Assembly: GCA_013407085.1 (NCBI GenBank)
Contig: JACCGJ010000691.1
Location: forward strand, 1-64,000
Reading direction: 5' to 3'
Length of the DNA stretch: 64,000 bases
From: Atriophallophorus winterbourni
Taxonomy: Eukaryota > Platyhelminthes > Trematoda > Plagiorchiida > Microphallidae
Part shown: positions 11,183-21,978 of the stretch, one piece after another
How positions within the stretch are numbered: position 1 is the stretch's first letter
Layout: each line of letters starts with the position of its first letter
Notes under the pieces: generated by a model
What the model saw: the letters and a program-made list of their open reading frames with translations, nothing else
What the model was told of the DNA's origin: nothing
Database searches by the model: none
Translations under genes and position numbers: made by a program

Positions 11183-11224
11183 CTCCACCTGATGACAGCA
11201 AACAGCCGGAAACCGGTAGTGGAG
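11183..11224 (+). ncRNA. Hammerhead ribozyme motif
   Basis: Stem I CTCCAC (11183-11188) pairs fully with GTGGAG (11219-11224). The core CTGATGA is 11189-11195. Stem II is CAGC/GCCG with one mismatch around an AAACA loop, then GAAA, then CCGGTA with a GUA cleavage triplet. ACCGGT is self-complementary, so stem III could form between two molecules. Confidence 0.7.
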
Positions 11225-11320
11225 TGTAATTTCAGGGGATGTGAGCAACACATTACTTTGGTTATCCATAAGCGCCTTGAGTGCTTGAACACGAATCACT
11301 ATGTGATTCTGTGTTTGAAC

Positions 11321-12487
11321 AATCATAGTATTTTAATCCAGAAACTTGAATTGCACGAGATAACAGGAAAACTTCTTGCTTGGCTAGAAAACTATTTACG
11401 CGACAGGAGTGCCCAAGTCAGAGTTGACGGCGCCTTATCGAAATCATTTAAAATTACGAGCGGAGTGCCCCAGGGTTCGGTCCTCGGACCGATTTTGTTT
11501 TTGATCTACGCAAACGACATTCCCGAACGTGTTAAATGCAAGATTATGTTATTTGCAGACGATATAAAGCTTTGGAGAAGCATACGTACAAATGATGACT
11601 GTGAAACTTTGCAGAAAGATCTAAACACATTGCACGATTGGTCTCTGAGAAACAAACTACCCTTCAACTTCCAAAAGTGCAAGGTATTAAACATTGGAAA
11701 GACTGTGAATTACAACTACACTCTTGGGTCCCACCAACTAGTCTGGACAACTGAAGAGAAGGATTTGGGTGTTTGGACCAGTTCAAGTCTGAAGACTTCA
11801 CTGCAGTGCAAAGCGGCTTAAAAAAAGGCGTCACAAGTATTGGCGTTATTGAGACGAATTTTCGGCAGATTCTCCAATCAGTCGGTGTCCCGTATCATGA
11901 ACACCTATCTGAGACCAGCGATGGAGTACGTTGTTCAGGCTTGGTCACCCTGGATTCAGAAAGACATCAATCTTCTGCAGCGTATTTACCACCGAACCAC
12001 AAAGCTTGTACCCGGACTAGCTGCTAAACCATATGAAGAACGTTTGAGGAGTCTCAATCTTTTCGACTTTCGCTGTCGTCGACTAAGAGGTGACCTCATA
12101 CTGATGTACAATATTATGCACGTCCCTAACCATCCCTTGTCCAAACTTTTCACACGCTCGCCACCCCGTGCCAGTCGGAAACATGAACTTACAGTGCTTA
12201 TTCCCACTTCAAGACTGAACTGTCGAAGATATTCGTATGCTGTACGTGTAAGTTTCACATGGAACACCCTCCCATCTACTGTTACACACTCAGCCAACCT
12301 GGATATTTTTAAAGCTAATTTGGACAAATACTTGAGAGACAACCCAAATTTTGATACGATTTACACTACATGAGTTTTCCTGTTCTTCTTTTTTATTGTA
12401 TATACCTCATAACTCCATCCTATGGTTATTATTTAGCTAAATGCTTTTTAGATCATTACAACTTTGAATCACTTTGAAACACTTTGA
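11321..12487 (+). pseudogene. CR1-like RT (C-terminal two thirds), one nonsense codon
   Basis: Starting inside the RT (ILIQKLELHEITGKLLAWL) it carries motif B (TSGVPQGSVLGPILFLI), the catalytic LFADDIKLW, then the C-terminal region to TTX at 12373. A single in-frame TAA at 11819-11821 sits where other copies have Tyr (VYKKASQ). Otherwise the frame is open from 11321 to 12373. The 3'UTR ends in (CACTTTGAA)n at about 12460-12489. It is 5'-truncated and inserted into a retrozyme-like unit at 11320. Confidence 0.85.
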
Positions 12488-12489
12488 AA

Positions 12490-12756
12490 CATCGTAGTTA
12501 GTTGTACGAACCCTATGCAGCAGTGGCATTCAAGTATACACTTGTTTACCATTTATCCACTGTTTCAAGTCTCACTGAACCTAATCTTACTGTCTCCACC
12601 TGATGACGGCAAACAGCCAGAAACCGGTAGTGGAGTGTAATTTCAGGGGATGTGAGCAACACATTATTTTGGTCATCCATAAGCGCCTTGAGTTGTTAAC
12701 CACGAATCACTATGTGATTCTGTGTTTGAACATCGTGGTTCGTTGTACGAAACCTA
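12490..12756 (+). repeat. Retrozyme-like repeat, 1.1 head-to-tail monomers
   Basis: One full 241-bp unit runs from 12490 (CATCGTAGTTAGTTGTACGA) to 12730. The next unit begins at 12731 with CATCGTGGTTCGTTGTACGA and stops near 12756. More than one monomer in direct orientation is what is expected if the template was a concatemer or circle. A small palindrome ACGAATCAC/GTGATTC-like lies near 12704-12722. Confidence 0.8.
12594..12635 (+). ncRNA. Hammerhead ribozyme motif
   Basis: Stem I CTCCAC (12594-12599) with GTGGAG (12630-12635) is six Watson-Crick pairs. The core CTGATGA is 12600-12606. Stem II is CGGC/GCCA (outermost pair mismatched), loop AAACA, then GAAA and CCGGTA. It differs from the 11183 copy in stem II, and between them the intact CGGC/GCCG stem can be inferred. 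Confidence 0.75.
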
Positions 12757-12782
12757 AGCTTGATCTCTGTTCGTACTGCCAC

Positions 12783-12895
12783 CATTGGTCAGAGGAAGCT
12801 TCTGAGTCAGAAGCGAAACGTTACCAGTAAACTGCTCTCACTGATTCATTACAAACTTTCTGTTTTCATGATTGTCATTCCCCGATCGATCACGA
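12783..12895 (+). repeat. Penelope-like terminal repeat fragment (family B)
   Basis: It reads TTGGTCAGAGGAAGCTTCTG, then AGTCAGAAGCGAAACGTTACC, a CTGCTCTCACTGATTC-like block and the TTTTCATGATTG tail. The GCTTCTG/CAGAAGC hairpin is preserved but the CTGACGA box is changed to CAGAGGA. Confidence 0.6.
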
Positions 12896-13497
12896 ACATT
12901 TTCCACTACGTTTCAGGCTAATAACTACGTCACGAAATTCAACCATCAGGCAAAATATCGATCGATCAAGATGTGACTGCGAGGATTGTTATTTGTTGGA
13001 AAAGTGTTTAAAACAATATATAGTAGATTGTCCCAACTGGAAGAGGAGCTTGCACATGTGAAGAATTCTGTTGAGCCATTAATCAAGCCTAAAAGAATTT
13101 AAACTGAAAAAACCAATACGCTCAACCTTACCACCACCAAACCATGCTCCTGGAAAGAATGAATTTTCGCTACCCCATTCCCACCTTAACGGTAGAAGCT
13201 ATTTTAATTCTGCCAGTGTCTGATTTACTTGGAATAGTTTACGTTATATCGTTGCTCACTCCACTAGCTCGCAAGACTTTAAAACAAATTGGACTAGTTT
13301 TTATTGAATTATTCGTTTCCCGTAGGATATAGCTAAACTGTTGGAGTTTACTAAACACTTATATACTGCTTAATCTAATTCCTTATTTTCTTTTATACGC
13401 TAACATTTCAATTTTACCTTTCCATGGTTGTTGTTAAGCTTGTAGCATTTAGGCCATTGAAAATCTTGAATTTCCTTGAATTACTTTGAAACCACTC
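12896..13497 (+). mobile_element. CR1 deletion derivative: ORF1 piece joined to 3' end
   Basis: 12990-13150 is nearly the same as 3771-3935 (ORF1 coiled-coil region, LSQLEEELAHVK). It then jumps near 13155-13165 to the last part of the RT C-terminus (HSHLN-like, TWNSLR-like readings) and a 3'UTR ending TTGAATTTCCTTGAATTAC at about 13470-13490. All of the endonuclease and the RT catalytic domain is missing. It has the same architecture type as 3050-6287, with a larger deletion. Confidence 0.65.
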
Positions 13498-13539
13498 ACA
13501 TACTTCGTTAATCTAACACTGATTCATACCGATTTGAAA

Positions 13540-14305
13540 CGTAGAAGGAGGAAATCGCCCGGATATTTCTAATTACCAACCCGTTACTGTGTAACTTGTA
13601 ATTTCTAAATCCATGCTGTTTTCTCAAACGCAAATGATTATTTTCAGAATGTTTCATTAGCTTGTCAATAATGAGACGGAAACATTCTCATTTATCTAAT
13701 TTACTGATAATACTGGATGATTGGACACAAGTGGTAGATAGAGGTCAAGCAATTCTTCAAATAATTTGATCGTGTTAACTATAGCTTCCCACTACAGAAT
13801 CTTGAAAGGCTTGGTATCACCGGAAAGCTGGTGAATTGGCTAAATAACTACCTAACAAATTGCACTATCCAGGTAAATATTGAGAGTGCATTATCGAAAA
13901 TAATCTGAATGACTAGCGGACTTCCCAATGATTCAGTCCTTGGTCCGATCCTCTTACTGGTTTATGTCTATGAAATACGGGAATTTGTTCGATGTAACAT
14001 TTCGTTATTTGCGGACAACATAAAGATATGGAGTTGCATCCGTAGCGAAAAGTCGGTTTGTTATTACAAGAATATCTTGATACGCTTAACATTTGTTTAT
14101 TGAAGGGCAAACTGCCATTTAACTTCAGCAAATGCAGGCTCCGGAATGTAGGGAATCAAGTAGAGTTCACATGCCGGAATACTTATATACTGTTTAACAT
14201 ATTGGCTTTTTTGTTTTATACACGTATACTTCAATTTTTACCATCCTAATGTTATCGTTAAGCTTATTGCTTTTTAGACCATTAAAAACCTTGAATTACC
14301 TTAAC
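13540..14305 (+). pseudogene. Degenerate CR1 RT fragment
   Basis: Readings include GGNRPDISNYQPVTV (fingers), DDWTQVVDRG, GITGKLVNWLNNYL, TSGLPNDSVLGPILLLVY (motif B, with QG changed to ND) and LFADNIKIWS. The catalytic pair is FADN rather than FADD. There are several stops and a jump into a 3'UTR ending CCATTAAAAACCTTGAATT. It is an old inactive copy. Confidence 0.75.
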
Positions 14306-14789
14306 AGTGGGTACAATTCTAGGGAACTTCAAAACAGAATCGAAGAATAACGAAAACGTCTCAAAAGGCAACTTCGAGATGCGATGCAGTTGGCATTGGC
14401 TGTGTATGTATTAGATACTGGTGATAGCGTCGTGTTATATAATGTCAATGTGTTAAGATGTGGTATTAAACTGTATGGCGGACGCCTACATGAGGAGTCG
14501 GTCAAAAATGCTGTGGCCTGTAAAATTGCGGTCAATAAGGTGGGTGTGTCAGAGATCTCCGCAATCTTGCGCTCAGCCCTAATGCGAATGTAAGTAGCTA
14601 ATATTTATCCAACACTGAATAGATAAATAGATTTTTTAAATATTTAAACTTAATATCATTAGTTCTGCGCTTTTGAAGTTGTGAGCCGCAGTGTCGGCCA
14701 ACCATGACCGTATTCACTTGTATTAGATTGATGTGAATGAACAGCGCATGAGGCAAACTGCCAATTGATCTTGGTAAAGTTTACGTGAC
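14306..14789. other. Unassigned stretch with one small ORF
   Basis: A 69-codon plus-strand frame at 14384-14593 reads on from upstream without a clear start. Its product shows no motif that I recognise. I cannot assign a function and it may be chance. Confidence 0.3.
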
Positions 14790-14985
14790 TTGACATCACC
14801 TTGCTTAGCGGTAAGGTCAAGACAGAGGTGCTGGGATAGATGCGGCTCAGTCGTGTTCCCCGTCCTGGCTATAACCCTTGGTCTGACGAAGCTTTGTGTC
14901 GCAAGCGAAACATTGTCCAAAAACTACTCTAATCGATTGCATACAAATTTCTTTTACACATTAATCGCTTATTTTTTCTAAGCAT
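14790..14985 (+). repeat. Penelope-like terminal repeat fragment (family B)
   Basis: It shares the blocks TAGCGGTAAGGTCAA, CGTGTTCCCCGTCCTGGCTA, TTGGTCTGACGAAGC, GCAAGCGAAACATT and TCGATTGCATACAAATTTC with the copy at 29087-29371. Here CTGACGA is intact (14883-14889) and GAAA lies at 14907-14910. The stem between them is GCTT..AAGC. See the separate remark on whether this is a hammerhead. Confidence 0.65.
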
Positions 14986-16054
14986 TTATGTTTTATGGAT
15001 ATGTGCTGCTCCGCCACAAGCCAGAGACTGTCTTTGAGCTAAACACCATCACCTGGTGGTTGAAGTGCTACTTAATGTCGTTTCCTTTTCTGACTAATGC
15101 CCTTATACTGATGATGTGAAGCTTCACCCAAAAATTGCTCTTGTCGATTGTTTTCTTAATTTTTTAATGAATTTTGTTGTGGTGCGATGTGCATTAGCGA
15201 TGGATGCTAATTTCGATATACAGAGCACTACAATCCGGCACAATCCATGAGCAGGAAGCGGCGAGAATAGCGACGACGACAATTGCGAACTCGTATTATT
15301 TTGGATTTCGGAAGGATTGCAATATAAAGGATCGGACGTATGATAAGATGGGCAACGGCAGCCGCAATCGAACGATATGCAATTCGTCAATGCCGGTCAA
15401 ACGAGCCCTGCGTGGCGAGGGCATAAAACGTACCGGTTGGCACGAAATCGGTTGGTAAATCAGATCGAAATGACACCCGGAAACAGGCATGCTTGAGAAT
15501 CACTAATGTCGTTGTTTAATTTGCCTATATTTGATAGGCGTGTGCTTTGATATTTGTCTTGTGGGTAATACACACCTTTGACCAATCGTCTTCTCTCGTG
15601 GGTGTACGCAATAAGCGTTGGACAGATTGACCACAGGGACGAATCATGTGCAATGTTCAAGTGGCTGTGAAACGCGGGGGGTTAGGTGATAATTGTTGGG
15701 CCGATGAAACAGAAATGTGATAGTTGGCCAGATGTTCGTCAGCTGCCACTTGTTGACCTGAAATGAACTGACGAAATCATTTCTTACATCTCTACCCCAC
15801 CCACTACAATATGATTACTCGATCAGTCCCAAACATCTTTCGACATATTTCCATCTATTACATTTGCTCGTTGTGATCATCTGGGGCTCCATCTTAACGT
15901 TGGTAAATATGTTCTCTTAGTTTCGTGTCAGAACAGAAGTCCATTTTGATGAATAAACATTGACTTTTGCATTTCGACAATAGTAATGTAAATGTGATAC
16001 AAATTGTGTACTTTTTGACGTAGCACTTGCATCTTTAGTTAAATTTTGAATAAG
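14986..16054. other. No recognisable gene
   Basis: Short ORFs occur on both strands (the longest 88 codons, 15124-15390 minus) without motifs. A TTACTCGATCAGTCCCAAAC string at 15816-15835 resembles the family B tail. The rest looks like unique or anciently decayed DNA. Confidence 0.35.
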
Positions 16055-16061
16055 CAATGAA

Positions 16062-18075
16062 ATGAATAGCTACTCGGAAGACCAACGACCTGTCATAATG
16101 TCTAAAATGAAACGGAATCCCAAGCTTCTTTACCAGATTGTGAACAAGCAGTGTTCAGTGAAACCAGGAGTTGCGGCCTTGCGGACGCCCTCTGAAATGA
16201 CCACAAATGCAGCTGACACCGCGGATGTTTTGGTAAATTATTATGCTACAGTATTTTGTCCAAAGGAAAGCGTGGATATACAAATGGATCCACAAATAAC
16301 GCATCCTCTACCATTGGACACAATAACCATCACCAAAGAAGAGGTGCTGGTAACTCTACTATCGTTGAATCCCAGAAAATCCCCTGGTTGTGATAAAGTT
16401 ACCCCGAATATACTCAAGCATTGTGCACAATCTCTATGCGGACCTCTAACTCAGTTATTCTGCGAATCGTTGGCGCAAAGTGTCATACCGACTGAATGGA
16501 AATCTGGTATAATCTCCCCGATTTTCAAAGGCGGGGTGCGTTCGGAGCCTGCAAATTACAGACCTGTTACTTTGTTGTCCGCCGTATCCAAGGTACTCGA
16601 AAGGATCGTGGCAAAAAACTGAGCAAATACCTTGAGGAAAATAAGCTATTTTCGGGAGCCCAACACGGTTTTAGAAGGGGATACTCCTGCCTTACTAACC
16701 TTCTCCTTACCCTTGACGACTGGACTCGAGCAGTAGATGCTGGGGATACTATCCATGTATGTTACCCCGATATGTCGAAAGCATTTGACCGTGTAAACCA
16801 CAGTATTCTTTTGCAGAAGCTGGAACGTTGTTAGCATGGTTAGAAAATTACCTGACTGATCGGCTTGTTCAAGTCTCTGTGGACGGTGCTCTATCGGAGC
16901 CGGTAGCCGTGACAAGTGGAGTGCCTCAGGGATCCGTCCTCGGACTAATCATTTTCGCGCTTTATGCTAATGACATACCGGCTCTCATCAAATGCAAGAT
17001 AGTACTGTTCGCGGACGATATAAAAGTGTGGTCGAAGATAAATAAATCGGAAGACTGCGAACTGCTCCAGAGTGATCTGGACAACCTCCAGGCTTGGTCC
17101 CTAAAATATCGCATATTTTTCAATTTGCAAAAGTGTGACATGTTAAACATTGGCACGGATGTGCAATCGTGCAGTATTTCTGTGCTGTGCGGCTAACATC
17201 GTGCTAAATTGATTGGCCACCGGTAGTGAGTTTCATGCTGAAACGCGCTGGAGTCTCACTACCATTTTTATTTACTTTCTATTTCTTTTTTCATATCTGT
17301 CTAGGCCTGGGCAACCTGACAGTATCCCAGCCCACGTGCAGTCTCTGACTGTGCGGCACTTTGCCTTGATCAGGCTTGTGCTTTCACACACACACACATT
17401 GGCAAATATGTGGAGTACCAGTATTTTCTTGGAACACACAGCCTCTCGTGGACCATGGAACAAAGGGACTTGGGTGTGTTAATAAGCAACACCCTAGGGA
17501 TGTCGAGCCACTGCAACTACGTCTATCGCAAAACATCACAGAAATTGTCACTCCTAAAGAGAATTTTCGGTAGGTTCTTAAAACAGTCAATTCCCTGTAT
17601 TATAAATACGTACATCAGACCCACGATGGAATATGCAGTTCAAGCATGGTCGCCATGGCTTAAAAAAGATGTTGCGACTATGCAACGAATATATCATCGA
17701 GCTACCAAACTTGTCACTGGACTCAGCCGGAAACCCTACAATAAGCGAATCAAAACGCTAAAATTTATTTGATTATCCACGTCGTCGTCTTCGAGGGGAT
17801 TTGATTCTGGTTTACAATATTTTGAATACCGAAAATCGCCCTCTACAATGCTTATTGAATCTACGGAGCTCACATAATACAAGAGCTCACACATTTACTC
17901 TGTCACTCACTCAAGATTCAACTGCAGACGACATTTTTTGCCGTGCGAGATTGTTTTACTGGGAACAATCTGCCAGATAATGTTGTAAAATCACCAAACC
18001 AGCAAACTTTCAAGAGAAGCCTTGATGCCTTTTTGACACTAAACCCGTGCATCGAAGAAAACGATACAGCTTAAC
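16062..18075 (+). pseudogene. CR1 reverse transcriptase, broken
   Basis: Intact fingers (SPGCDKVTPNIL, YRPVTLLSAVSK), motif A (CYPDMSKAFDRVNH, L to P next to the catalytic Asp), motif B and LFADDIKVW are spread over several frames. Breaks seen: a small deletion near 16615 in the A-run GCAAAAAACTG, loss of about 19 bp near 16830 (the sister copy has a GITGSL segment), the SINE at 17156-17395, an extra A near 17760 (AAAATTTATTTG) and a short deletion near 17910. Confidence 0.85.
17156..17395 (+). mobile_element. SINE-like element (family C), complete, 9-bp target duplication
   Basis: The target duplication ACATTGGCA is at 17147-17155 and 17396-17404. The sister CR1 copy has this string only once, so the empty site is known. 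The element has a 5' hairpin part (GATGTGCAATCGTGCAG), the block GTGCGGCTAACATCGTGC, an inverted pair GGTAGTGAG/CTCACTACC, a T-rich middle, then AGGCCTGGGCAACCTGACAG and GGCTTGTGCTTTC followed by (CA)n. It has no ORF. I do not see a canonical pol III A/B box pair. Confidence 0.85.
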
Positions 18076-18235
18076 ACCATACACCTACATTTGTTATCCC
18101 AACAATCGAAAACAATTTCTGCCCTTTGGATATTTACTTGATTCTCGAACTGCCCAGTAAGCAATCTAATCCCATTTTTGCTTTGCTTTTTAGACCATTA
18201 AAATTGAATTGAATTGAATTGAATTGACCTTTTAT

Positions 18236-18479
18236 CAGAAACCAAGTGACACACATGAAGTTTCGAGGAAAAATTCTACCCATGCAAAATATGTTTAGAT
18301 CGATAATGATCATTGGTATCAGTGGAAAATGTAAAAAACTAGCTCAAGGAATAGAGAAATCAAGATGTTATGGCGAAAAAAGCAATCGCTTTACATGTAC
18401 CATTGCACGACAGCTATAAAAATACAGAGGATGCAATCAAAATTCCATTGAGGTGTTTGGTTTTTGAGGTTCCATATTG
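18236..18479. other. Nothing recognised
   Basis: AT-rich stretch between the (TTGAA)n tail of one CR1 copy and the degenerate end of the next. No ORF or repeat was identified. Confidence 0.35.
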
Positions 18480-19963
18480 TGTCAATATACAGGGCTGATA
18501 GTGTAGTGCACTTTGATATAAGCATCCAATTTCGAGTTGACATCACATATTGTATGGGCGCTCACAATAGCCTGTGATAGTAACTTCCACTGAAGGCAAA
18601 TACGCACAGTGAAGAAATGGTGTCTAAATTCGAATCTTGAGTGCGGTATAACAAGTTAACTTGAATAACTCCATGGATTTTTAGGGGAACTGACATTCAT
18701 CAAATCGCGGAGAAGGTGATTTTCCATCCGCAGTATTTTATATGTTAGGATCATGTGAAAATCGGTCAATCCCAATATGGCCATTCTTTCTTGGTATGGG
18801 ATGTGTTGCATCCCATCAACTGGCTTCGTCGCACGGTATTAAATTTTATTCAGCAATTCAATGTATTTACGCAGCCACGGTACCCAAACTGGGATCATGA
18901 ATTCTATCGTTGGATGGATGTAAATATTTATAATACGGGGAACGTTTTAGTAGAGAACCACCAAACTATTCTGCTCAGCATTCCCCAGATACCATTTGCC
19001 ATTTGAAGACTTTCTGGTAATACCTAATAAGTTTCAGTTTTTTATTATTTTTATTAGTGTTGTTAGTAATCCAGATACCGAGATCCTTATCAGCGCTGGT
19101 CCAAGTCAAGTTTTCATAACCAAGATTATATGTATGCTTGTATTGCCGGCCAAGTTGTAACATTTTACATTTACGTATTTTGAAATTCATCTGATTTAGT
19201 TGAGAACAGTGATACAGGACATTCAAATCCTCTTGCAGCATCAACCTGTCTTCAATGGATCGGATTTGCTACCATATTATTATGTCATCAGAAAAAGAAC
19301 CATCTGGCTTCGTACTACTTGCGCAATATCATTTATGTATAATAAGAAATGAATACTCCCGTGCTACTGCCCTTAGTTTCATCCGCTTTTTAATCCTGCT
19401 TCGTAGTATACATATATAACGTTGAGAAGTTTTCTTCCAAACGAACATTAAATGTTCTCTCGAATAAAGATTTCAGGTGCTGTAAGAGAGAGCGCCAATG
19501 ACTATCCGGATCAGATTAATCCAGGTGTGCGAAACCAGTGCTTTGTAACTCGGTACACAAAGCACGGTAGTTCATCATTCTGACGCATTTCGTTCGTCAC
19601 TGTTGCGCCTAGCGCTACAAAGATGCTCGAATTCTAGGACAAAGTGATCGCTTTGTCCGATTGACAGTTTATGAACGATATTCTCTACAACGGTGGGATA
19701 TGATGTAAGTATCAGGTCCAAGGTAGATGGTCATACAAGTATATCCAAAATCGTGATTATAAAAGGGTGCATAAACTTAGACGGCTTGAAGTTTATATTC
19801 AAATGTCTCTGATGGATGATCATCCCGGCTATAGAGCTGGGGAAGTTGTTACATAGCGCAAAGCATTAATCAGTTTATTTTTTAGGTCGAGGGTTGCTGT
19901 TGGAGAACGATAGATCACTCCAATAATGTATTTGTCACCGCTTCCTACTGTGCAGTCGCATTT
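18480..19963 (-). pseudogene. Degenerate CR1 element: endonuclease then RT C-terminus
   Basis: On the minus strand 19963-19480 reads TVGSGDKYIIGVIYRSPTAT, then HPSETFEYKL and a ..IGQSDHFVLEFEH.. block: the endonuclease with GDFN eroded and the SDH motif kept. 19244-18975 reads MLQEDLNVLYHCSQLN, FKIRKCKMLQLG and WTSADKDLGIWI, the region after the RT palm, followed by further eroded C-terminus to about 18480. The RT palm with its FADD is deleted between them. Confidence 0.65.
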
Positions 19964-20288
19964 TTTTGTTGCTCTGACACTTCTGCTCATATCTTCGCCG
20001 AATTTGCTTTGATTTCTCTCATTCCAAAAATTCTGTGCTACCTTCGATCATATCTATCGGAATTTATTCGTTTTGCTCTTGTCAACGGATTAGCAGCAAA
20101 GTTATCATATCGGCGTAATTTTCACAGTTTGCTCACGCGCGCAAACTTTATTCAATCGCTAACTATTCTACGGTTTTTGCTATCATTGCAAAGATCGCGT
20201 CGAGCTACGCATTTTGATACTTGTTTCTGTGTTCTAGCTTGTGTAGTTAACGAGTTATATTGGATTATTTGATACATTACGAAATCAC

Positions 20289-21925
20289 GTGTTCCAAAAC
20301 AGCCACCTCGACCCGTCGAACAAAAACCCGTCACACCCGAACAACCCAATTCAGGCTACTAACATGTTTGACCGCATCACGAGAACCAACATACGGACTA
20401 AAAAATCGATCGATCAAACTGTGACAGCGACATCGAACCAACTTGACCTCATTGCCAAGGGCCTGGATACGGCGAACGCAACAATGGTCACGGCCGACCC
20501 AGCTGATAGGACGAATCTCGACACGCAGAATTGTCCCGAAGTCACGTGCGAAGCATGCGAACTACCGGTGAGTCCCATGACGCGTAAAGTAATAACGTGT
20601 TTTCTGTGTATGGGTAAAATCCATGGTAAATGCGACCGTACTTTAGCCCCTGATTCGATAGCATTATTAAATAATGAAATGGTTCCAGGTGCATGCTATG
20701 TCTGTGTTCGTTGCAGAGCTACATCTTTGCACAAAGCCGATACTTTTGAAGGAAAATTAGAAAATAGAATGGCCGGTTTGGAGTTGGGCCTTCGACGTGT
20801 GGAAGAAATGTTGGTAAATCATGTGAGCACGCAAGTGATCACTGATGTAAACCATCATATCAATACATCGATTTCGGAACCACCATTGAAGGAAGCTAAG
20901 ACTAAGGCTATTCGTGTGCCAAAAAAGCAAAAAAGCAGGGTTATTCCCGTTTTAGAATCAGCTGAAACGACCACCGAACTAGGAAATTCTTACAGAGATA
21001 TGCTGTTACGATCGACCTCAGCTGTACACTCCAAAACTGCTGTACCCGACTCACAAAGTCAAGCCACAAATGTTTTAAATTCTAAAACGCCTGACTTTCC
21101 GATACGCAAAAAAACACCCCATACACGCTGAACGTGATATGTACGAATGTCAGCGAGTCCCAAGAAAGCCTGTTTGATAGCAAACAGAAACATGATGTCG
21201 ATAAATGGTCTGAACTTTGTCACCTAATGAAAATTGAACATGTAAACGCAGAAAAGGTGACTCGTCTAACCCGCCATTCATCTTCACCTCATATTGGTCA
21301 ACCTCGCTTGCTCAAGGTAACACTAAAATGCGAGGCTGATATCGAGAACGTATTGCTGAATGCATACCTACTCAAGTCAGATTCCGACTCAAACTGCCGC
21401 ATATATCCCGATGTACCATGGTGGGAAAGGAAGGGCAGCTTGAACGACAGGGAACAAATGGTATCGCGAAGTATAGTTCTACTTGGTGTACCAGAAAATA
21501 CTTCTAAAGCATCGAATCAGGAAACGGTAGAGCACGACGTCAAACAATGGCGCTACATTGCGTGTTCTCTCGATATTTCTAATGCCGTTGTTGTGGACAC
21601 TTTTCGAGTTCCTTTTTCGCCAAAATACAAGGGGGATGGACCGAAACCTCTGAAGATTACGTTCTTGACCAGCGCTATGGCTGAAATAGTAAGGTCGGAA
21701 TGGACAAAAAAGAAACGAACACTACCCAAGGATGTTAGACTTAGCCCACCCAAACCAATGAGTGAGACACACTCGCGGCTGGGGGCGGTAGACGGTAGCG
21801 TTCCCACCGAAACGGAAGCAATCAATACATCAAAAAACGTAGTGGGTCCGGCTCAAACCGAGTCGGACCGAGTACATCATGGTCCGGCTCTCAGGGGGTC
21901 GGACATACAAACATCATCCGCATAG
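20289..21925 (+). pseudogene. CR1 ORF1 (PHD-like finger, coiled coil), one frameshift
   Basis: The first frame (20289-21131, 280 residues) has a C4HC3 pattern: C87-x2-C90, C104-x2-C107, H112-x2-C115, C139-x2-C142, with C136 also present. This is followed by a likely coiled coil (residues about 157-180) and a basic stretch. The second frame (21134-21925) carries VICTNVSESQES-like sequence, LLNAYLLKSDSDS and DTFRVPFSPKYKGDGPKP. Other copies read straight through, so the TGA at 21129-21131 reflects a one-base indel, possibly in the A7 run at 21112-21126. The ORF1 of these elements is thought to bind element RNA. Confidence 0.8.
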
Positions 21926-21978
21926 GCTCGCTACACACGAAAACCACTGTTAAATGCCTATACACAAATGCACAGTGC

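Larger units (their letters stand above)
10937..11320. repeat. Retrozyme-like repeat: inverted unit joined to a sense unit
   Basis: 10937-11033 is a minus-strand partial unit and 11034-11320 is a plus-strand unit of more than full length. The outer arms (10937-11033 and about 11158-11265) are imperfect inverted repeats of nearly 100 bp. The strand switch falls in the shared string CCTTGAG. The plus part crosses the monomer boundary at 11079 (TTTGAA followed by CATCGTGGTTCG) and is cut at 11320, 241 bp later, by the CR1 insertion. Confidence 0.75.
16055..18222 (+). mobile_element. CR1-like element, (TTGAA)n subfamily, with SINE insertion
   Basis: It begins just before the RT (QRPVIMSKMKRNPKLLYQI) and ends in GACCATTAAAATTGAATTG (TTGAA)n at 18190-18226. 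It is a sister of the minus-strand copy at 6288-8080. A SINE-like element is inserted at 17156-17395 and splits the RT coding region. It is 5'-truncated before the endonuclease. Confidence 0.85.

Noticed and set aside
14883..14910. Family B hairpin called as a functional hammerhead.
   Set aside because: One extra A lies between CTGACGA and the stem, stem I pairs poorly and the cleavage triplet would be unusual. It is kept only as a hammerhead-like box.
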